A stretch of DNA of 64,000 nt, taken from the NCBI RefSeq assembly GCF_000092065.1, contig NC_009358.1, forward strand, positions 310,001 through 374,000, in the 5' to 3' direction. Position 1 is the first letter of the stretch. Every line of letters begins with the position of its first letter. This stretch comes from Ostreococcus lucimarinus CCE9901 (taxonomy: Eukaryota; Chlorophyta; Mamiellophyceae; Mamiellales; Bathycoccaceae). Shown here one piece after another: positions 1 through 9,300 of the stretch. Position numbers and translations under genes: made by a program. Below the pieces are notes generated by a model, which did not search any database, was not told the DNA's origin, and saw nothing but the letters and a program-made list of their open reading frames with translations.

Positions 1-798
1 TCAAAGGTCGACATCAAGGGCGCCAAGGCGCTAGCCGTCGCCGACGCGTCGAGCGATTTAGCCAAGGAGGCGCGAGACAAGACAAAGGCGAAAGTGGACG
101 CGGCGAATGATCTCGCCGGTAAAACCGTCAGCGACGACGCGGTGTCGATATTCGTCAAAGGTCTGGATTTCGGTACCACCGACAAAAAATTGCGTTCGCA
201 TTTCGCCGCGGCGGCGCAACGCGTCTCTGGCCAAATCATCGCCGCTCGCGTCGTCACCCATCGCGGGCCCGGAGGCAAGATGCTCAGTCGAGGCTTTGGC
301 TTTGTAGAGTTTGACACTCCCATGGTCGCAAAGTCGGTTTTGACCGCTCTTCAAGGATCGTCGCTCGACGGTAAGACGCTCAAGCTGGAGTTGAGCTCGC
401 AAGGAGGCGGCGAACGCGATGACGACAAGGCTGGGAAAGTTCCGAAGGGCTTTAGCGCGACGAAAATTGTCGTCAGAAACGTCGCATTTGAAGCGACGAA
501 GCGCGACATTCAGAAGCTGTTCAACCCGTTCGGACAACTCAAGCAAGTCCGATTGCCGAAAAAGTTCGACGGCGCGCACCGAGGTTTCGCATTCGTCGAG
601 TTCAACACGCGACGAGAGACGCAAGCCGCCATGGATGCGCTCCGAGGCACGCACTTGTACGGCAGACACATCATCATAGAACGCGCCGCGGAAGAGGAAG
701 ACGGAGAGGAAGACATAGAGGCGATTCGAAAGAAAACGACGTCGAGATTCGAAGCGAACGAGAACGCGTCCAAGCGCACGCGCTTGAACTCCTACTAG
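1..798 (+). CDS. MRD1: RBM19/Mrd1-type RNA-binding protein, C-terminal part (5' end outside window)
   Basis: The frame is open from base 1, so the N-terminus lies upstream of the window. Two RRM domains are visible. The first starts near base 145 (SIFVKGLDFGTT, then RGFGFVEF as RNP1). The second starts near base 460 (KIVVRNVAFEATKRDIQ, then HRGFAFVEF as RNP1) and continues to THLYGRHIIIERA. The second RRM, with LPKKFDGAHRGFAFVEF and HLYGR, closely resembles the last RRM of RBM19/Mrd1. Known members of this family bind pre-rRNA in the nucleolus and are needed for 18S rRNA processing. A short acidic and basic tail ends at TAG. The function is family knowledge; the RRMs are seen directly. Confidence 0.85.
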   Translation, partial: SKVDIKGAKALAVADASSDLAKEARDKTKAKVDAANDLAGKTVSDDAVSIFVKGLDFGTTDKKLRSHFAAAAQRVSGQIIAARVVTHRGPGGKMLSRGFGFVEFDTPMVAKSVLTALQGSSLDGKTLKLELSSQGGGERDDDKAGKVPKGFSATKIVVRNVAFEATKRDIQKLFNPFGQLKQVRLPKKFDGAHRGFAFVEFNTRRETQAAMDALRGTHLYGRHIIIERAAEEEDGEEDIEAIRKKTTSRFEANENASKRTRLNSY

Positions 799-818
799 AA
801 ATTTAATCACAATAGCCC

Positions 819-1496
819 TCACGCGAGCCGCTTTGAAAGAATGAGATAGTGCGAGCTCCCTTCGTCCACGCTCTCGTCCGGGCTGAGTTCGTCCACGACG
901 TAGCCCATCTTCTTCGTGTAGAACTCGTACGCCCCGACGTTCGTCTTGAGCACGGTCAACACCACGGCCTCCATCCCCAGTTTCTTCGAAACCGTCTCCA
1001 CCGTTCGCACGAGCGTCTCCCCGAGCGCCCGTCGCTGGTGCGCCGCTTCGCACTGCAACTCGTACACGTACCCCACCGGATTATCCACATCCTCGTCCTC
1101 CCTCTCGAATCTAAAGTGCACAAACGCCACCGGACGTCCACTCTCGCGCGATCGCACCAGCACAAACCTCGCCGCGCCGTTATTCAACTCCCTCCGCTTC
1201 TCCGTCGCGTCCCATCCCCACGTGCGCTCGTACGCCGCGCGCATGTTCGCCTCCGTCACCTCGAAGCACCAATCCCGATCGCTCGTCGACATCTCCCGCG
1301 CCGACGCGTAGAATTCAAACCCATACCCCTCCCGCGTCGCCCTCGCGCGCGAATCCCTCGCGCTCCGCACCGCCAGGCACGCGTCCGCGGCGCGCGGCAC
1401 CATCCGCTCGAGCGTCCCCGTCGCCGTCTCGCGCGCGTTCGCGCGTCGCAGGATCGTCGCCGTCGCCGTCGCCGTCCCGTCGCCGTCGCGGTCCAT
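819..1496 (-). CDS. NAA40: NAA40/NatD-like N-alpha-acetyltransferase (GNAT fold)
   Basis: A 225-aa protein. The C-terminal ~150 residues form a GNAT domain: FVHFRFERED, then YVYELQCEAAHQRRALGETL (acetyl-CoA loop QRRALG), then VVLTVLKTNVGAYEFYTKKMGY. The FVHFRF, YELQ and LTV.K.N..A..FY motifs are those of NAA40, which acetylates the N-termini of histones H4 and H2A. The first in-frame ATG is at 1496; a GTG two codons upstream is not used. The N-terminal ~70 residues are low complexity (a run of TATATAT) and not part of the domain. It is divergent from psaF across a 387-bp gap and convergent with the RRM gene. The substrate is inferred from the family. Confidence 0.85.
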   Translation of the reverse strand: MDRDGDGTATATATILRRANARETATGTLERMVPRAADACLAVRSARDSRARATREGYGFEFYASAREMSTSDRDWCFEVTEANMRAAYERTWGWDATEKRRELNNGAARFVLVRSRESGRPVAFVHFRFEREDEDVDNPVGYVYELQCEAAHQRRALGETLVRTVETVSKKLGMEAVVLTVLKTNVGAYEFYTKKMGYVVDELSPDESVDEGSSHYLILSKRLA

Positions 1497-1883
1497 CGTC
1501 ACCGTCCCGTCACCGTCCCGTCACCGTCCCGCGTCGCCGTCTCGCGCGTCGCACGCGTCGCGTCGAAATCAAATCAAATCAAAACCACGTCGCGGCGTCG
1601 CGCGCGCGCGTCGACGACGCGAACCGGCGCTGGGCGTGATTCGACGGTTCGCGACCCATCGCGAGGGGGTCCCCGCGCGCCCCGCCCGAGATTTACCCCT
1701 CGCTCGAAACCCGAAAACGCGCGCGCGCGGGTCGTACGATCACCACCGAATCGCCCATCACCGCGAACGCGCGCGCGCGATCGAATCCGATCCGCGCGCG
1801 CGTCGTATCTTTCGCCGCGCGCGGCGTCGCGCGCGTCGCGCGCGCCGCACTTCGCGTCGCGACGCGCACGGGACTCGCGCACG
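1497..1883. promoter_or_regulatory. Bidirectional intergenic region between NAA40 and psaF
   Basis: The 387 bp between two divergent start codons hold no convincing gene. Visible are a triple 11-bp repeat next to the NAA40 start, a triple AAATC pentamer at 1566-1580, and many CGCG runs. Promoters for both genes presumably lie here, but I see no clear TATA box. Confidence 0.5.
1499..1531. repeat. Three tandem copies of an 11-bp unit (TCACCGTCCCG)
   Basis: Three perfect copies lie at 1499-1509, 1510-1520 and 1521-1531, directly upstream of the NAA40 start codon. Similar GTCGCCGTC-type sequence continues into the first codons of that gene, suggesting slippage in this patch. Confidence 0.8.
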
Positions 1884-3076
1884 ATGAACGCGCTCGCTCA
1901 GGTACGCGTCGGTTCGCGCGTCGTCGGCGCGCGCGACGCGACGCGACGACGCGCGCGCGCGACGCGAGGGACGGCGCGCGCGCGATCGGCGTTCGAAACG
2001 ATCGGTCGATCGCGCGCTCGTCGCGTCGTCGCGTCGCGCGCGCGATGGACGCGCGGCGGCGATCGGGCGTCGGGTGGGGGCCGACGCGCGATCGCGCGGG
2101 CCGCGCGCGGCGCGGCGCGGACGCGCGCGAGACGCGGCGTCGATCGAGGGCGGACGCGCGCGATCGGTGGATCGCCACCGCGGGGCGTCGAGCGGGACGA
2201 CGGAGGCGGCGCGGGCGCGGGCGCGAGGCGGATTCGGGCGGCGCGCGCGACGCGAGAGGGCGCGGACGCGGTGGCGCGCGAGGTCGGGAGGGCGGGGCGC
2301 GCGGGCGAAAGGGCGCGCGCGACGACGAAGGCGAGCGCGGGGACGAGGGCGAGGCGCGAAGACTGACCTAGAACGGATTCGACGCGTCGACGCAGGTTCA
2401 ACTCTCCAGCAAGGTGACCGTTTCTGGTCTCAAGCAAACCGCGCGCGTGAACGCGCGCACGGTGAAGACCGCCGCGCACTGCTCCGCCGCCGATGTGACG
2501 CGCAAGGCGGCGTCCTTGGCCGTCGCCGCCGCCGTCGCGGCGACGCCGTTGGTCGTCGTCGAAGAAGCCTTCGCGCGCGACGTGCAACCGTACGCCGGTT
2601 TGACCCCGTGCAAGACGTCCAAGGCGTTCGCAAAGCGTCAAAAGACCGAAATTAAGGCGCTCCAAAAGCGTCTCAAGAAGTACGACCCGGAATCCGCCCC
2701 GGCGCTCGCCCTCAACGCGACGATCGAAAAGACGAAGACGCGATTCGCCAACTACGGCGAAGCCGGTCTCCTCTGCGGTAAGGATGGTCTCCCGCACTTG
2801 ATTGTTGATGGTAACCTCGAGCACCTTGGCGAGTTCGCCGTGCCGGGCTTGGGTTTCCTCTACGTGGCGGGCTGGATTGGCTACGCGGGCCGCTCCTACG
2901 TTCAAATGAACAAGGAAACCGCCGCCAAGCCGACGCAAGGTGAAATCATCATCGATGTCCCGAAGGCGCTCGGCTTGATGTTCCAAGCGGGTGCGTGGCC
3001 GCTCCTCGCCGGTCTTGAGCTCAAGAACGGTACGCTCACGGCGCCGGAGAGCGAGATCACCGTCTCCCCGAGATAA
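1884..3076 (+). CDS. PSAF: Photosystem I reaction centre subunit III (PsaF) precursor, two exons
   Basis: The exons are 1884-1901 (MNALAQ) and 2396-3076, giving 232 aa in phase 0. PsaF is the plastocyanin/cytochrome c6 docking subunit of photosystem I on the thylakoid lumen side. The protein has a bipartite transit sequence: a basic, hydroxylated N-terminus, then a hydrophobic stretch (about residues 44-61) ending in AFA near residue 66. The mature part starts around [12 protein letters not shown] and is about 166 aa, normal for PsaF. The lysine-rich helix ([20 protein letters not shown]) is the donor-docking region of green PsaF. A membrane segment follows ([19 protein letters not shown]). 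The splice uses GTACGC and GCAG with a GACTGAC branch motif. The six-residue first exon was chosen because it gives an ATG in the right frame; no ATG exists in exon 2 before the transit region. Confidence 0.95.
1902..2395 (+). other. psaF intron 1 (494 nt)
   Basis: It starts GTACGC and ends GCAG, with the branch-point heptamer GACTGAC at 2361-2367. It is the longest intron seen here, is very CpG-rich, and consists largely of alternating CGCG blocks, so both strands stay open for long stretches. Confidence 0.85.
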
Positions 3077-3079
3077 GCG

Positions 3080-3309
3080 ACATAGTAGAAACTCTCGAGC
3101 GCTTGCTGTACGATCACGAGGACCTTCCTTTATTAGTCAGAAGAAACGCGATTTGTGATTGCCAAACATAATGCTTCTTTAATCGTACACTTGTGCTTTA
3201 CATCGACGGAACGCTCGTTCCTCTGCGCCGCTATTTGTTCTTCTACGTTGCTACCGCTACTCGCTTGCGGAGGACTTCCGAGCGCCGACGCTAAGATTGT
3301 TCGCGTTTC
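3080..3309. other. Convergent intergenic region between psaF and the tail-anchored protein gene
   Basis: About 230 bp with lower GC than the flanking genes. It must contain both 3' UTRs. No gene or clear terminator motif was recognised. Confidence 0.5.
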
Positions 3310-4128
3310 CTACGCGCCGTTCGGACTCGCAGGCATGGCGAGTCGCGTCACCACGAGATCATCGCTGGTCGTCGATTCTTCCACCAAATACTCGATGAGC
3401 ATGATTGCGAAGAACGTCAGGCAAATTGCGATTCCGACGCCGACGCGCAGAAACTTTGACTGCGGTTGAACGCCGACGTTCGCACCCACCTCGGCGGCTT
3501 CCTCCGCCATGGATGCGAGCGCGGAATCAATCTGTAACAGAACCTCCTCGCGACGTTTCTTTCCAACCTCGCGTCGCTCGTCGTCACCGTTCCCCGCCGC
3601 CGCCCCTCCTCTTTTGGGCTGCGGAAACCGACGCTCCAACTCCGCGAGCGCGAGACGATTCCTCGTCTCGGCCTCGGCCTCGACCTCGGCCATCGCCCCG
3701 ACGCGTCGCGAAGACACTTCGACGACCCCCATCCCCGGTTGTTTCCCCAGTCTCCCCATCGTTCGCCGCTCGCGCCGATTTTCCTCCGCGGCCTCCGCCC
3801 ACGCGTCGAGTTCTCGCAGCGCCTCCCTCGCCTTCGTCTCCTTCGCGTCGCTCGCGCTCCCGAGCTGCAGATCCCACACCGCGCGTTCGCCCAATTCCAT
3901 CGCCCCCTGCGCGGCGTCCCGCACCGCGTCCAGCGCCTCGCGCGAGATTTTCGCCGCGCTCGCCCCCGCGAGCGCTCGGCTCGAGCGTTCGACCGCGTCG
4001 AGCGCGCTCGTGAGCTCATCCACGCTCGACGCCCTCGCGCGCACCGCCTCGCGAAGCGCCGCGCATCGCTCGTACACCTCGCTCACCGCGTCGCCGAACG
4101 GCGACGGCGGCGCGCGCGCGGGCGTCAT
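3310..4128 (-). CDS. Tail-anchored coiled-coil membrane protein, unknown function
   Basis: A 272-aa protein. The first ATG in frame is at 4128. Most of the length is predicted helical and charged (alanine, glutamate and arginine rich, e.g. EAEAETRNRLALAELERRF), consistent with coiled coil. Near residues 235-258 lies a single hydrophobic segment (VGVGIAICLTFFAIMLIEYL), with only about 20 residues after it, the layout of a tail-anchored protein facing the cytosol. SNARE-like or ER-adaptor roles are possible, but no conserved SNARE zero-layer glutamine was found. It is divergent from RAB7, with 43 bp between start codons. I do not recognise the family. Confidence 0.75.
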   Translation of the reverse strand: MTPARAPPSPFGDAVSEVYERCAALREAVRARASSVDELTSALDAVERSSRALAGASAAKISREALDAVRDAAQGAMELGERAVWDLQLGSASDAKETKAREALRELDAWAEAAEENRRERRTMGRLGKQPGMGVVEVSSRRVGAMAEVEAEAETRNRLALAELERRFPQPKRGGAAAGNGDDERREVGKKRREEVLLQIDSALASMAEEAAEVGANVGVQPQSKFLRVGVGIAICLTFFAIMLIEYLVEESTTSDDLVVTRLAMPASPNGA

Positions 4129-4171
4129 CGTGTGGCGCGCCCGCGGTCGCACTCGAAGACGCGACGCCGAG
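4129..4171. promoter_or_regulatory. 43-bp gap between divergent start codons (tail-anchored protein / RAB7)
   Basis: If both start codons are right, the shared promoter and 5' leaders must overlap the neighbouring coding regions. No TATA box is visible in the gap. Confidence 0.45.
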
Positions 4172-5100
4172 ATGTCGACGAAAAAGGTGCGCGAGCGCGC
4201 GCGACGCGCACCGCGGTCGACGCGTCGCGACGCGCGCGCGCGCGGCGACGCGGCGACGCGCGCGCGATCGATGACGCGCGATTGATTACGCCGGCCCGTT
4301 TGCGATTCGATTTGGTGTTGACGGATTGAATTCGAATTTGAACGACGACCGGCGCGTGACTGACGATCGTCGACGCGTGTCGATGCGCGCGCAGCGTACT
4401 CTGCTCAAGGTGATCATCCTTGGGGACTCGGGGTGAGTAACGCGCGCACGGCGAGGCGAAGGCGCTCGAACGAATGAACGCTCGCTCGGGACGCGACTGA
4501 CGCGACGACGATCGTCCGCGATGTAGGGTTGGGAAGACGTCGTTGATGGCGCAATACGTAAATAATAAGTTCTCCAAGCAGTACAAGGCGACGATCGGGG
4601 CGGATTTCATGACGAAGGAAATCGTCATCGACGACACGGTGGTGACGTTGCAAATTTGGGATACGGCTGGACAGGAGCGATTTCAGTCGCTCGGCGTGTC
4701 GTTTTATCGCGGTGCGGATTGCGTGATGTGCGTGTACGACGTCAACTCGGCGAAATCGTTCGAGTCGCTCGAGAACTGGCGAAACGAGTTTCTCGTGCAG
4801 GCGTCGCCGAGCGACCCAGAGAAATTTCCCGTCGTCGTCGTGGGGAATAAAATCGACGTAGAGGACGGCAAGGACAGCAAGAGGGTGATCAGCGAGAAGA
4901 AGGCAAAATCGTGGTGCACGTCAAAGGGTGGTTTGATGCACTTCGAGTGCAGCGCGAAGGAAGATATCAACGTCGACGCCGCTTTTGAAGCCGTCGCGAG
5001 GTTCGCCGTGCAAAACGAAGACGCCGAGGAGGACGTGTACTTGCCGGACACCGTTAGCATCGACACGCGCGGCGCCGCACCCTCCAGCGGGTGCTGCTGA
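4172..5100 (+). CDS. RAB7: Rab7-type small GTPase, three exons
   Basis: The exons are 4172-4186, 4395-4432 and 4527-5100, giving 208 aa, the usual Rab7 length. Rab7 controls late endosome/vacuole traffic and fusion. The sequence shows the P-loop GDSGVGKTS (split by intron 2), switch [38 protein letters not shown], the CSAKE box, and a C-terminal Cys-Cys pair for double geranylgeranylation. The first exon encodes only MSTKK. It was chosen because joining it to [13 protein letters not shown] restores the conserved Rab7 N-terminus and is flanked by GTGCGC, GACTGAC and GCAG. The alternative start is an ATG at 4383 inside the intron end (MRAQRTLLK), which fits the family less well. Confidence 0.93.
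4187..4394 (+). other. RAB7 intron 1 (208 nt)
   Basis: It starts GTGCGC, ends GCAG, and has the heptamer GACTGAC at 4358-4364. Phase 0. Inferred from Rab7 homology and from the heptamer. Confidence 0.8.
4433..4526 (+). other. RAB7 intron 2 (94 nt)
   Basis: It starts GTGAGT, ends TAG, and has the heptamer GACTGAC at 4495-4501. Phase 2, splitting a glycine codon of the P-loop. Confidence 0.95.
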
Positions 5101-5277
5101 CGACTTTTACGACTTGTCACGCGCGCACGCAACCATTCAACACCTTTCGTCGTTCCCATTCGCCAACTCGCTCGTCTCGCGTTCCGCGTCCCGCTCCGTG
5201 GATAAAGCGCGCGGCTGAGATTACTCATCATCCTCCATCGTCTGTCTCCACGCCACACCTCGCCGCGCGCGCGTCCG

Positions 5278-6237
5278 ATGGCCATGCTCGCCACGTCCCG
5301 CGCGTACGCTCTCGCGCACGCTCGCCCTCGCCTCGCCTCGCCGTACCGTCATCGCGCGTCGTCGTCGCACCGCGCGGTCGCGGTCGAATCGACGTCGACG
5401 ACGGCGAGCGATCTCGGCGCGCTCGGTGACGGACGATTCTCCAAGCTCCTCGGCGCGCTGGACGTCGCGGAATTGACGTCCGTGATCGCAGGAAGCGACG
5501 AAGCGCTGACGGTGTTCGCGCCGACGGACGAGGCGTTCGAGCGGTGCGCGCGGGACAGGGCGCTGGCGTTCGAGGAACTCGCCGAACGCGAAAACTTGGA
5601 CGAGATATTGAAGTATCACGTCGTGAGCGGCGCGGTGAAGTCGAGCGATTTGAAGAGTGGACAAGTGAAGACGCTGAATGGACGCTCTGTGAAGGTTGAC
5701 GTCGCTGGGGGTGAGGTGAAGGTCGACGGCGTCAAGGTGACGGAGGCGGATAAGGCGGCGTTCGGGGGCAACGTCGTCGTGCACGTCGTGGACGAGGTTG
5801 TTTTTCCGGCGTTTTCGATCAACGCCAAAGTGCAAACGCCGCAAGAAATTCTTGCGTTCGAGGGATGGGCGCCGGAGGTGATTAACGGACGCGTCGCCAT
5901 GCTTGGGTTCGTGCTGGCGCTGACGGGCGAAATCGCCACGGGGGAGTCGTTCACGACGCAGGCGGCGAACAACTTTGGCGAGCTCACGCGCACGATGTTC
6001 GTGTGGAGCTTGGCGTCTCTTTTCCCGGCGTTCAGTTCGAACGAGGGGTACGAGGCGAACCCGTTCAAGATGGCTGACAGTAAGGAATGGGAATTTGTTT
6101 TCCGCGGTTGCCCGCCGTGGCTCGCGGTGAAGGATGTCTTTTCGCCCGAGGTTGAACAGCTGAACGGCCGCGCCGCCATGATTGGCTGCGCTTCGATGAT
6201 CGTTCTTGAAACGCTCCTGGGACACGCGCTCTTCTAG
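5278..6237 (+). CDS. Fasciclin (FAS1) domain fused to an LHC/ELIP-like membrane domain, probably plastid
   Basis: A 319-aa protein. Residues 1-40 are rich in Ala, Arg, Ser and His and look like a plastid transit peptide. Residues ~45-185 form a FAS1 domain: FSKLLGALDVAELTSVI, LTVFAPTDEAFE, LKYHVVSGAVKSSDLKSG and the terminal VVVHVVDEVVFP. Two chlorophyll-binding-type helices follow, EVINGRVAMLGF (near residue 200) and EQLNGRAAMIGC (near 290), each with the E..NGR.AM signature of LHC, ELIP and SEP proteins. A hydrophobic stretch between them (MFVWSLASLFPAF) may be a third helix. LHC-like proteins bind pigment or protect thylakoids; FAS1 domains mediate adhesion or protein contacts. The combination suggests a thylakoid protein with an exposed FAS1 module; this is inference. 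Confidence 0.85.
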   Translation: MAMLATSRAYALAHARPRLASPYRHRASSSHRAVAVESTSTTASDLGALGDGRFSKLLGALDVAELTSVIAGSDEALTVFAPTDEAFERCARDRALAFEELAERENLDEILKYHVVSGAVKSSDLKSGQVKTLNGRSVKVDVAGGEVKVDGVKVTEADKAAFGGNVVVHVVDEVVFPAFSINAKVQTPQEILAFEGWAPEVINGRVAMLGFVLALTGEIATGESFTTQAANNFGELTRTMFVWSLASLFPAFSSNEGYEANPFKMADSKEWEFVFRGCPPWLAVKDVFSPEVEQLNGRAAMIGCASMIVLETLLGHALF

Positions 6238-6364
6238 TGCGTCTTCGCGGACTCGCGCGACTTTTGTCTTTTCTTTTGTTTGGAGAGAGGCAGTGTTCGT
6301 TGGAATGTGGCGATGTTTTTTCGTTACGATCGGTAATTTTTTAGACAAATGAAGATTGTTTTAA

Positions 6365-9300
6365 TCAAAGTCGAAATCGTCGATTCTCCGCCGTCGTCTT
6401 CGAAGGCATGACTTCATCAGAGTCGGAGAAGATCGATTCGTACTCATCGTCCGAATCGCTTTCTACAATGGTCGCTTTTCTCGCTCGTGACGACCTTGGG
6501 AGCTCTAAATCAGGCGCGGCGTTGACCAACCTGTCCGAAGCGCGCGTCGCCTTGTTCCATTTGAAAGCTCGGCGAAGCGCTATGAGATGGAGACGAAGGC
6601 AACGTGCATCACTCTTTTCGTTCGATCTGTGCGAGCAGCGAAGTAGAGGAGCCATCCAGCTCCACGGCAACCAGCCAGGCTGGAGCCAATCGCTTTCGAT
6701 CGCACGCTGAAAGACGATGATCGCCGCCGCGAGCGCAGAAAGCGTTTGAGCCGACCCGGCAAGGTTTCGCCACATCGCTCGGCGCGTCTCGCTCCCGAGC
6801 ACAGAGTTAAAGGCAACGTCGGGAATTTCGCTTTCCAAGGTCAAGAATGCGGATCGAACGCGAGAAATGCCTTCGACATCATCGCTCACTCCGCTCGTCG
6901 CCCATTCGCCATCGTCAGGCCGAGAAGGCAATGCATCGACATCCTTCAAGGCTGCTTGATCCGCGCCGTATCGACGTTGCAACGAGCGCCAAAGATCACC
7001 TTCTTTTCTTCCTTTCGGATTTATGTTGTCGATCAAAACCTTAGTTTCGCTCAACGTCATAATTCCATACTCCGGCTCGACGTCATGATGCTCGTTATCC
7101 TTCGCCGCTTGCACGATGACTTCGCCCCAATTGCCCAATGCCCAGTATTTTTGTCTATGACGATCCGAGCCCAAAGGCTCCCGTCGCGGTGCGGTTTGCA
7201 GCTGGGGCACTTCGACTTCGTGCCACTTGCTTTGCCATCGCACGCGAGCTTGCGCGAGTTCTTCTTCCGTCGGCACTTTTTGTTGCTTTGTTTGCTGGGG
7301 TGCCTTTGCCTTCTTTTCCTTCTTCTCCTCGGGCTTCACCTCTTCGGCGGGCGACGCTTGCGCTTCATCAACATCCATCGGTTGGGTTTCATCCTTAGCC
7401 TTGGCTTCCTCGGCCGCTTTCGCCTCCTCGGCTGCTTTCGCTTCCTCAGCGTCACGCGCCTCACCCTTGCCATCTTCACGATCTAACCGATATTCGCTCC
7501 AAGCTTTGATGTGCTGTCTGATATCCTTCTTGGTTTCGTTGGCCAAGTTCACTCCGTTGTCAATCGAGGTTCGCAACGCGACAGAATCTAACGCTACCGT
7601 CATCAACGTCCGCAACAAAGTGACGCGAGCCTGAGGAGACAAACCATCAAAGCCGACAGCGTCGATATCGCGCGCCAGCGATCTCAATCGTCGCGCAAAG
7701 GCTCCACGGCAACCGCCTGTGTATACGGCGTCTTCGGCGGCGTTGTCGACTTTCTCCATCATGGCGTCTCGTGCGATAATCATCTCGCCCGTGGATGCTT
7801 TGTGCAACGTAGTGCCTTCGAAGGATTTGCAACAACTCACATTGGGCGCATCGTTGTTTTCCTTCTCGCGCACGCAAGTTGGGCAGAACCATTCACCTTC
7901 TGGTTCGGCGAGCAATGGAGGGTCGAGGCACTTTGCGTGGTACTCCCCATCGCAAGAATCGCACAAAAGCACAGTTCCGGCCATGACATCTAATCCGCAC
8001 ACGGAGCAGCCTTCATCCCAAGGGGTCTTCGGAAGTTCGTCGGATCCCGCCTTGGTTTGCTTGAGCGCACCTTCGACAGCCGCGATTAACTCCTTCTTTG
8101 CCTTGGCACCGTTGCCATTAGTGAGACTGGCCATGTTTGTGGCCGCTTCGAGTACGTCTGCTTTGATGAGTTCGTCCATCTCGTCTGCGTTGCTCGTCGA
8201 ATGCGCCGCTGCAGCGTACACGCCCGCGCCGAGGCGAGCGTCGAGGAGACGAATGTCCAAGCCTCTTGGATGTTGTCCCTTCACAGCAGCGCCGTCACCG
8301 CGAAGGCACACTTGGCTCATCGAATGCTGGCACGCCATGTTCCTCAGTGCACATCGAACAGCGTGAATGTGTTGCGACGATTTCGCTTCGGCAACTGCAC
8401 TCTTAGCTTTTTGTCGACGAGACTCAACGACGCGCGAAGAGGAGTCATCAGAGACGCCAGAGCCCAGTGCGTACATCTCAATCTCGGCTGCCGCCAAAGC
8501 TTCGGCGTCACTCAACGCGCAAAGAGCAGGGGAGACTCGAGCGCTGTACTTTTCGACTGCATGACCATGCCAAACTGCACCTTCCGCGTATGAAAGCGGA
8601 TCGATGCCAGCATCACCTGAACACATGTAACGAGTGAAGACATCCGCGGCTTCAGGGAGAATCGGCGGGGCATCTTTCAAGTACGGCTCGTACGCGGGCA
8701 TATCGTGGATCACAGAAGCAGCGTACAAAAATCGACGCACAAGTTCTTGCCACACACCTTTCGTATCCGAGATATGCGAATGCGCATCTGGAAGGAGCTG
8801 CAATGCGCTTGCGCTGGACTTATCCACAGACGCGGCAGCGTCAGCCACGCACGGAGCGATGAGAGCCAAGTGCAAAGAAGCCATGAACTCTTCTGATTCC
8901 TTGGGATTCGACAGCACGCGCGCCAAGGCTTGAACCGTAGGGGGTGATTTCACATCGGCGGCGGATCCAAAGAGTTCACGCTTGAAGCGATCGAGAAACA
9001 TCCAAATTTCCATGATGTCGCCCAACTCTGACTTTTCTTTGAAATCTGGTTCGATCTTCAAGTTTGGCGACATCACAGGCGGCGAGTAAGTCGTATCGGC
9101 GCTATCCGATTCGCGTTCACTCATACCAACGAGCCACTCCTTCTGTTTGTTCTCGAGTTCGTTCATCATTTTGGCGCGTTCTGCATCACGCTTCTTCTTC
9201 TCCTCGGCCTCTTTCGCACGTTTTGCCTTGTTTATCTCCTTTTGCGCTTCGCGTTCGATCGCTGCCTTGGCCTTCGCCGCTTCTCGAACAACCTTCTCCG

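Noticed and set aside
849-2366. 505-codon plus-strand frame antisense to NAA40 and through the psaF intron
   Set aside because: Arg/Ala-rich translation without motifs; it arises from CGCG-rich sequence low in stops and overlaps a recognisable GNAT gene and a well-supported intron.
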